Assembly (NCBI RefSeq): GCF_027596085.1
Contig: NC_072452.1
Location: forward strand, 4,770,814 to 4,834,813
DNA: 64,000 nt
Reading direction: 5' to 3'
Source of the DNA: Anoplopoma fimbria
Taxonomy: Eukaryota > Chordata > Actinopteri > Perciformes > Anoplopomatidae
This document shows, in pieces, positions 11,401-21,200 of the stretch; position 1 is the first letter of the stretch, and each line of letters starts with the position of its first letter. The notes beneath the pieces are model-generated. The model had not been told where the DNA came from, did not search any database, and worked only from the letters and a program-made list of their open reading frames with translations. A program made the translations under genes and the position numbers.

Positions 11401-14400
11401 TAACGCATCCAATGAAGGCCATTTCCAACTACACACATTTTCTGCCATTCAGAAAATCTGTGTCGGCTGATGCTGGCTTTGCCAACACTGTCTTGTGCCC
11501 TGAGGGGACCAGGAGAAATGCAGAAAAACAGTGAAAGTGTGTGAGAGGGGCCAACGATAGAGAGTGCTATTGTCATTACGCTCCTGTGTAGCCCAGAATA
11601 CATGGTAGTCATGGGAACAACATTCTTTCCTAGCAGAAAAGTAGAGGACCAGGAAGAAAAACTACTGAGTGGGCTGGAGAGGGAGCAGAACTATTGGTAT
11701 CTGATACTCTCATTAGACAGTCCCTATACAGCATGTATTCTGTAGTTAAAGTTACTTTTTAATGTAACAAATCTCTTGATGTACATAGAGGCTGTTTCAT
11801 ATAGTTGTCTGCTGAAATTGTATCATGGTGAGGTTCAGAATCAGCGTTGAGTGACTGTGATGCCAAAATGGCAACCAATGATGTATAGGTGAGATTTATA
11901 CATTTTGTGTATTGTTATCTTGGTGTCAACCCTCTTCAAAACAACAGTACAAGAGCTACTGTTGTTCAGATCCTAAAAAGCAAAGTGAGCCCACTGAATC
12001 CATGTGATTTGAATCTATTTATGAGAAGACCCTGCATCTTTTTCTAGTCCTCTTTCATGCAATCACTCAACTTTTGCCTGTTTAGATTCTGCACTGTATT
12101 TAGGAGCAATCGTTTTGTCCAACTGTTTCCCAGAGCCTGTAGTTTACATAAATCAATTCTAATCTTTACATTTAATGTCTGTTTTTGTTAGTTTTCCAGA
12201 GCCTCAGCCGGCCAACCACTCCTCTGAAGAGCCCTTTGGTTACAGCGAGGCGGAACGTGCCCTGAGCTCAGGGGGCCAAAGGTCACCAGGGGTCACCGTC
12301 CGAGCCTACACGCCCAGCCCTCCACCCCCACCCTCACCTCCACCACCCACCCAAGTCAAGGATAAAACCCAAGGGCCCAGGCTGTTCAGCCCAACCAAGC
12401 TCAGTTTTACTGTAAGAACATTTCTCACACAAAGCTGTGTGCTCTCTGAAAACCCTTTTGCTGCAGGTGTTAATAGCTGCCACCAAGCTGAACTACTGTC
12501 TTGTGTGACTCAAGTTTGATTGTTAAATGGTAACGGAAAATCCTAATGGCTTTAGAGAGAAAACTCCAGTTGTGTTGTGTTGTAAATGTGTGTCTTCTCC
12601 TTTTCAGTCCTCCCAGTCGGTAGGCGACAACATGAACCTTTCAGACCTGCCTACCTTCACTCCCAGTGTCTTCGCTCCCAGCGCCTTCAACTATGAGCGA
12701 CCACGGCATTTCATCCAATCCCAGCCGGCCTTTCAGGCACCCAGCTACGACAGTGTTCTGAAAGAGGCCCAGGAGAACCAAAACAACTCCCAGCAGAACC
12801 TCGGCAGTTACCAAAATAGTCCAAATGTCACGGAGACACAGAGTCAAACTAAAATGGCATCCAAGCAAAGTCAGTCTTTTTCTCAGGCTCAGTCGGTGTC
12901 CAAGTCCTTGTCACAGACCCAGTCGCAGTTTCAGTCACTAAGCCTCGCTCAGAGCCAAACCCAGTCTGTCGCCCAGAGCAAGGTCCAGGTCCAGAGTCAG
13001 GTCCAGAGCAAGGTCCAGGTCCAGAGCAAGGTCCAGGTCCAGAGTCAGGTCCAGAGCCAGGTCCAGAGTCAGGTCCAGAGTCAGGTCCAGAGTCAGGTCC
13101 ACACCCAGGCCCACACCCAGGCCCAGAGTCAGGTCCAGAGTCAGGTCCAGAGTCAGGCCCACACCCAGGCCCAGATCCAGGCCCACACCCAGGCCCAGAT
13201 CCAGATCCAGACCCAGGCCAACGGCACGGGCAGGTCCTCCCCTCCTCATCCAGTCTCAGTTCTCCCATTTCCGGTCCGGCCTACTCTGCTGCACCTCCTC
13301 AGTCCTCCAGTGCCCCCATGCTAAGTCCTTCTGCCACCACCATCCCGGCCTCCTTATCCTCTCTCCCCGCACCACCATGCGTTCCACCATAACCCTCACC
13401 CCCAGTGTCCCAAGTGCCACCGGCCTCGGCAGTGCCACCCTGCCGGCCAATCAGGACTCCATGTCCGCACCCGCTGCCTACCTCTGCTCTGTGCTGCCCT
13501 CCCAGTCCGCCTTCTCCCCTTTTTCCTCCTCCAAGCTGTCTCCCAACTCCAGCCTTTCCCGCCTCCCAACCTCCCCCTCCCGCTCCCCACCTGCCCCCTC
13601 CAGCCCGCTCCTCCCTATGAGGGCCTCCTCCTCTCGCTCCTCAATCCCCCAACAGCCTCTCCCAGTGTCACCTTCCCTCCCTCGCTCCCCTCTCTCTCCC
13701 TCCTCCTCCTCCTCCTCCCTGCCACAGCCCAACACTCCCAACGGTCAGAACAGAGTACCTCCTGCTGTGGTCTCCTTGCCCGCAAGCTACAAGGGAGCGC
13801 CGATCATGTGAGTCAAAGTAAACATCAATGTGGCATGCCATGTCAGTAGGTGTCCCCTACCTTTGCTCAATGTCAGCGTGGATTGGCTCCAGCCCCCCCG
13901 ACCCTGAGTAGGATAAGCGGTTACGGATCATGGATAGATGTTTACACACACTCGATTTCAAACTGTAAAAAGTGGATTTTGTCTTAGTTAGGTTCATGAA
14001 TCTCTGATATTTTACATTAAATCCATGATGGGAAATCTTTTTTATAAAAAAGCATGGAGCAGTTTTTGCAGTCACTGTATTGAATGCATTTAATAGCATC
14101 TATTACCAGATGTCCTTGCCTTCTTTCATAAGGTGCAACGACTTGTGTAGGTCATAGCAGGTTTCCACTAGTCAGCTAAAGACAAGGGTTCCAGAAGTGT
14201 TTGTTGCACCATTAAAGGTCTTAAGTGACATTTTACATCTTTGCTTCCTACTAGTGCTCTATTTAACTTCTGCTTCTCCCTCCTTTTTACCTCCCTCTCT
14301 ACCATCAGCCTTCCCAAGCCCATCCTGAAGAAGTCTGTAGCTCCTCGGCCGTCTTCCTCTCGCTCAACAGATGAAGACATTCAGGGCTCCAAAGACGCCC

Positions 14401-15159
14401 TCATCCAGGATCTGGAGAAGAAGCTGCGCTCTAAGGAGGCCAGGAGGAGAAACAGCCAGGTGTGTGTGTGTGCGTGTGTGTGTGTGTGTGTGTGAGCGTG
14501 TGTGTGCGTGTGTGTGTGTGTGTGTCCTGCAAACTGTGTTGGAAGAAATAAAAAATAAGAAATACAAAACATTCCCCCCACTAATACACATTACAGCCCA
14601 TTTACACGTACAATGTGTTCCTGTTTGAATGTGAAATATTACATAACTAAAATAGTTTACCATAACAAACTACAACACGCAATCTATGTGGGTGAAAAAT
14701 GACATATTAACAGTATACAGCTTCATTTTCAAACAGAAACTGTCCTATGAGGAGCGCATGGCTCGTAGGCTGCTGGGTCCAGACAACGCCAACAACATGT
14801 TTGACCAAGACAGTCTCTCAGACTCACAACCCGACCAGGTACGACAACAAGCTTTTTCATTTAGGGAGTGGACTTCATGATTACTAGAAAAAAAACGTTC
14901 AAACAGCGTGTTGTACTGATGTGCGTTGCAGTGCTGACTGTGATGCAAAGACATTTATGTTGGCGCTGGTCCAAAGCCCATTAGCTTCTCTATTGCTATT
15001 AAGTAAAGACCACACATTAGTACAGTCATTTGGGTTTGAATGGCTGCACATGGAGCCCCCTTCCCTCTCAGGGCCTCCTGATGGGCTCCCGAAGCCAAAG
15101 TTGGAAAAGCCTGGCAGTATAATCAGCAGCCCCAGTGAGCTGTCTCTGCTTTGACCAGT

Positions 15160-15223
<64 letters not shown>

Positions 15224-18200
15224 TGTCAGAAAAGCCTCTGTCGCTCACAGGGCTTTGCACCATCTATTCTCTCTATTTTGCACACACAGACACACATTTG
15301 TCAGCAGCTATTTCTTGCCTGCTTTCTGAGAACGAGCCCCTTTCACTGGTGACAAGAGGACTATTGTATCAGTAAACACACACACACACAGAGTTACCCT
15401 CCTGGCGTTTTGTCCAAATAAAACGGTTGGTTTTCATAGCTCAAACCTGTGATTACCTCTGCTTATATGGGTCTGTTTTCTGTTACAGCCAGATTCACCA
15501 GAAGGAAGACACACAGGTGGACTCTGGTAAATAACCATCATTTATGTGTAAATATTGCGCATAATATTTAACTCAGGATTCCAGTCAACATTGAATGTGT
15601 GATTTTCCCCTTGAGATTCCAATCCGGCAGGGCAGAGTTTACTCACTCCATGCAGTTGTACAACAAAATCCATCTTTTACAAATATGTGGATTAAAATCT
15701 ATGTTGGTGATTTTGTTTTTCAGGTTTGTCCAGCACATTAATATATGACACTTTGTTTGATTGCATTGACCGTTACTACTACTTTGTAGCATAAATCACG
15801 AGTGCGATATGTGGATAAACAAATCTTGCACTAGGAGATAGGTATCGAGATTGACCTAATGATTACTTCCCAAACATGCTTCACTAGTTTCTCATGAGTT
15901 CTTGAAACTAAGAAACTGTGTATCAAAGTGAGATTTATTCACTCCCATGGCAGGGTGTTTCTCCAAGAAGAAAAATCTAAAATACATATTTTCCCTCTTG
16001 TAGTGCTATTTATCAATCTAGATTGTTTCGATGTGAGTTGCAGAGTGTTGGAGATATCTGCCCTCTCTTTAACATAATGCAACTATATGGCACTCAGCTT
16101 GTGGTGCTCAAAGTGCCAAACAGTACATTACAAAAACTCAGCAGTCTCTTTCCAGGAAATCGAGACCCAGGTACTCAACATAATCCACAGATCTTGTTGG
16201 GGTCAGTTTCATTTAGGAACTTTTTTCTGTCTACCAAACTACACTTGCTAACTGTATCACTGCTCAGAAGGAAGCGTGCATCTAATCATGGGAGCGAGAG
16301 GCTCATAGCTAACCGATACTGCTAGCTCACCTAGCGCCACTTGGCTAGCTAGCATTACAGCTAATGTTACATCTTGTTGCAGACATTTCTATGGCCAATA
16401 TCTCAAACACTCAGCAACTCACACCAAAATAAATCTAGATTGAAGCCAAGCCAAATGACCAAATTAGAGTTTTGTACTGTAGAAGGAACTACAGGTTGAA
16501 ATAAAACCCAAGCATGGAATTAATCATTTTGCAACATTACTCCATTTTTATGGCATGTGAGGTAGAAATAGGAGGATTTCAGCCTGTGTTAACTTAATCG
16601 CCACAATGTGTTGTGCTATAAATATTTCTAGTTGTCTATAAAGAGGGATCGAAATGGCTTAAGTGCTTCATTCAGTATCTGTCAGAGGACAGAGACAGCT
16701 CACAAACACAAGCAACCATACTGATGCTGATTCCCGTTCTGTCACTGGTTGTCTGTAAATCCAAATCATTGAAAGCTTTAAGTCAACATCTCCCTCTCCC
16801 TGCAGGGGGAGGCGCCACACAGGGACAGATGAGAGGGGAAACGAAGGCTCAGCTATCCAGGAGAAATGTTACGCTCCTCGCTTCCTCCAGGTCCCATCAG
16901 ACCTCACTGTAGAGGAGGGACGCTTCTGTAGGATTGACTTCAAGGTGAATCTCTCATCCATTTTCAGGTTTATTGATGCACTCAAACCTGTGTTACACAA
17001 GCTCGGGGACTTATACATAATACAAAAAATCAATGCAATAATGGTGCGGTCATGTTCTCAATCCAGGTCGGAGGCCTCCCAATGCCAGACGTTTGCTGGT
17101 ACCTGGACGGTAAAGCCATCCGTCCGGACGACTTCCATAAGATGTTGGTGTGTGAGAAAGGGATGCACTCATTCCTCATAGAGATCGTCACAGTACACCA
17201 CGCCGGCGTCTATGAGTGTGTGGCCAGGAATCGAGCAGGGGAGGGCCGATTTTCCATGAAGCTTGATGTACTAGGTAAAAAATGTTACTACAGTAAATCC
17301 TGTTTTAAGGCTGGAAATGTTGTCTTTTTAAAATAGAATCTCATTCAAGTGCAGCTTTATAATGATTGGGATTGATTTATTTATCCATGGGGTGGAAGAG
17401 AATTTAATCACCTGTGCTGTGTAACCTCCTCTCTGCAGCCCAGGAGGCTCTCCGTCCTCCCACCTTCGTCCAGAAGATGTTGAACTCCAGAGCTCTAGAG
17501 GGTGACACTGTTCGGTTAGAATGTAAAGTGGACGCTTCTCCTTCTCCACAGCTCTTCTGGAAGAAAGATAAAGACATGCTGCGCATCGACCCAAACAGAA
17601 TGAGGTACCTTATTTCACCACACTCTGGCTTAACTGCACACCATTACTGCACATCAAATGTAGCGTCCACTGTCTGGTCAACGCTGATGCGCCCGAAGTG
17701 GGTGCAGTGGCATTTTGAGTTAGCGTAAAGCATCTACAGTGTAATCAATATTTTTACAGTCATGACCCCACAAAAATGACTACACGACAATATTCACTAC
17801 ACTACCTGCCCAGCACCAAATGACACACAGACACAGTAAGCTACTAGCTGGTACAACATAGTGAAGCTGCTAAAGAGACAGATATTTCCCTTAGAGAAAA
17901 CATTCATTCAATTGAATTCAATTCAATTCAATTCAGTTTATTTTCACAAATTACAAATTTGCCTCAGAGGGCTTTACAATCTGTACACATGCGACACCCT
18001 CTGTCCCGGAACCCTCACATCGGCACAGGAAAAACTGGAGGGATCCTTCTCCCAGGATGGACAGAATGCAATAGATGTCATGTGTACAGAATGAACAGCA
18101 TAACAGAGATACAACACATTCAATGTATCATAAATGATTCATATAATCACAGTAGTAAGCAGAGTAACAAAGGGAAAAAATGAAGACTACTTATAATAAA

Positions 18201-21200
18201 AACAGCAATGACTATAGTAGAATTAAAATAATGATATAGGGAATAATAATAATAATAATAATGGAAGTAGCAGTGGGTGTCAGCCGGGTCACAGCAGGAG
18301 GCACGACCACGGTCCAGGTACCACAACGATTCATGGAAACCTGTGAGGCGAGAAAACAAAAAGGGCTTCATGGTAGAAGCAAAGCCAATAAGCGTAATGG
18401 TACAGGGAATAGTAATAGTAATGTGACTAATAATAATAATGGTAGTAGCAGTGGGTGTCTGCAGGGCCACAGTAGGTGGCACGACCACAGTCCAGGTACA
18501 GCCACGATTTATAGAAACCTGCGAGGCGAGAAAGCACAAAGACTTCAGGTTAGAAGCAAAGCCAATAAGCGTAATAGTACAGGTAATAGTAATAGTAATG
18601 TGACTAATAATAATAGTGGTAGTCGCAGTGGGTGTCAGCAGGGCCACAGCAGGAGGCACGATCACAGTCCAGATATAACCCTGATTCATGGAAACCTGCG
18701 AGGCGAGAAAGCACAAGGACTCCGGGGAAGAAGCAAAATCAGTAATGTGCATAAATAGGAGATTAATACATAAAGATGGAGGGAGAGAAGAGGAGAGAGG
18801 AGCTCAGTGTATCCTAGGTAGTCCCCCGGCTGTCTAGGCATATAGCAGCATATCTAGGGGCTGGACCAAGACGAACCTGAACCAGCCCTAACTATAAGCG
18901 CTATCAAAAAGGAAGGTCTTAAGCCTGCTCTTAAAAGTGGTGAGTGTGTCTGCCCCCCGGACTGAAACTGGAACCTGGTTCCACAGAAGAGGAGCCTGAT
19001 AACTGAAGGCTCTGGCTCCCATCCTACTTTTATATACTCTAGGAACCACAAGTAACCCTGCATTGATTGAGCGCAGCTCTCTAGTTGGGTAATATGGAAC
19101 TATAAGTTCCTTAAGATAAGACGGTGCCTGACCAGTTAGAGCTTTGTAGGTAAGTAAAATAATTTTAAATTCTATTCTTGATTTAACAGGGAGCCAGTGC
19201 AGAGAAACTAATACTGGAGTAATATGATCTCTTTTCTTAGTTTTTGTTAGAACACGTGCTGCAGCATTCTGGATCAACTGTAAAGATCTAAGAGACCTAT
19301 TAGAGCAGCCTGATAATAAGGAGTTACAGTAATCTAGTCTAGAGGTAACAAATGCATGAACTAGTTTTTCTGCATCACTTTGAGACAGGATTTGCCTGAT
19401 TTTCAAAATGTTACGTAAATGAAAAAAGGTGGCCCTTGAAATTTGTTTTAAATAAGAGTTAAAAGACGCATCCTGATCAAAGATAACTCCGAGGTTCTTA
19501 ACGGTAGTGCTGGATGCTAGAGCAATGCCATCTAGAGAAACTATATCGTTAGATAATTGATTTCGAAAGTGATCTGGGCCTAGTAGACATGCTTGAAGTT
19601 TAGAGAACTGGTTAGTTTCGTCTGGCTTAATCGATAGATATAACTGGGTATCATCTGCATAACAATTAAAGTTTATTGAGTGTTTTCTGATAATATTCCC
19701 TAAAGGAAGCATATACTTTAATCAGATCAGCTGAAAACACAACTGCAAATTAATATAGCTGGATGTGTAAATAAGCAACTGTTTCTCAATGTCTACTTTC
19801 TGATGGACCAACGGGGCTGGATGTTTTAATCAGACCAGAGGAAATAGGTCTGTGTGCCATGAAAAATAATCTCTTTGAAAGGGTGCCATTGCATTAAAGA
19901 GCCATGTGCACAGGTAAAATGATGTGCACAGTGAGCTTTAATGCTATTAAAACAGGTTTGACAGTGAATAGGTTTATTTCATTGTGTAGGTGTAATTCCT
20001 GATGGCAGGTCACAGCTATACTATTAATAGAAAAATGCACCAATACACAGTTTATGCTGCCTCTTATTCACACTGGACAATATGCAAAATCATCTGACGT
20101 CGGAAAATATATGATATCTGCACTAATTCATTTCTCATATTATTGGTAGCATTGTTTTTTTTTTTTAGTGTGCACATGTTTTTGTTGTATGAATGCTCAG
20201 CCAGCGTAAGGAGGCTTTGGCCACCATGTGCTCATAACTTGTGATGAAATAAACATTAGAATCTCTCTGTTCGTTCCTCCAGTCTGTATCAGGACGGTTC
20301 AGGCCGGCAGTGCTTGCTGCTAGAGAGGGTGATGAAGTCTGATGCCGGTTGGTACACTCTATCCGCCATCAATGAGGCTGGCATGTCCACGTGCAACGCC
20401 AGGCTGGACGTCGGCAGTAAGTAAACCTTGTGTGTGTTCAGCTATCTATGCAAATTGGCTTTAAAGGGCCCATCTCAGCTATCTAGTTACCATAGTAGCG
20501 CAGGCTGTAAAATCAAACAGCATATGGAGAACGCTGTGCGCTCCACGCTACAGTGAATCCAGCTCTACAGCCTGGAACGCGTCAAACAAATGCTTTGTTA
20601 TGCGATCGAGCTGAAACTTGATGAACGCATGGAGCCGTTTCAGCTTTCCTAAAGAATACCGCAGTGATCACTGAGTCAGAGTGATGAGTATGGAGTGCAT
20701 CCACTGATGAGAGAGGGGGAGAGAGCTCACTGGAGGAAAATACAACACAGCTATTAGGTTTCTGCTCGATCACGTAACACGCCATCTGCTGTGTGGAGAG
20801 CGAGCTGAGTGAGAGGACCCATGAAGGCTCTGCAGGGATCTACCTGAGCCTCAGTTACACATGAGCTGGACTCACAGACGTACAGAAGATGACGGGACCA
20901 CATAACAATGAAAAGATGGAGGTTTTGCACAGTGTTTTATCGTGTATGCAAGAGTTTGACTTGAAGTTGGTGTAATAATAACAATAGAGAACTTCCCTCA
21001 AGCATCAGTAGGGGAAGCAGCCAAACAATTCAGGGTGAGTGAAGACAGTGCCACTTTATTGAGTTGATACAGCAGGTAAAATAAGTATTGAACACGTCAC
21101 CATTTTTCTCAGTAAATGTATTTCTAAAGGTGCTATTGACATGACATTTTCACCAGATGTCGGTAACAACCCAAGTAATGATAAAGTAATGATAATAAAA

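Noticed and set aside
12849..13268. Minus-strand Gly/Pro/Asp/Ser and Leu/Asp repeat proteins
   Set aside because: Antisense shadows of the QVQS coding minisatellite.
18147..18758. 200-codon minus-strand and 165-codon plus-strand frames
   Set aside because: Both lie over the tandem repeats in the LINE 3' region and have no independent support.
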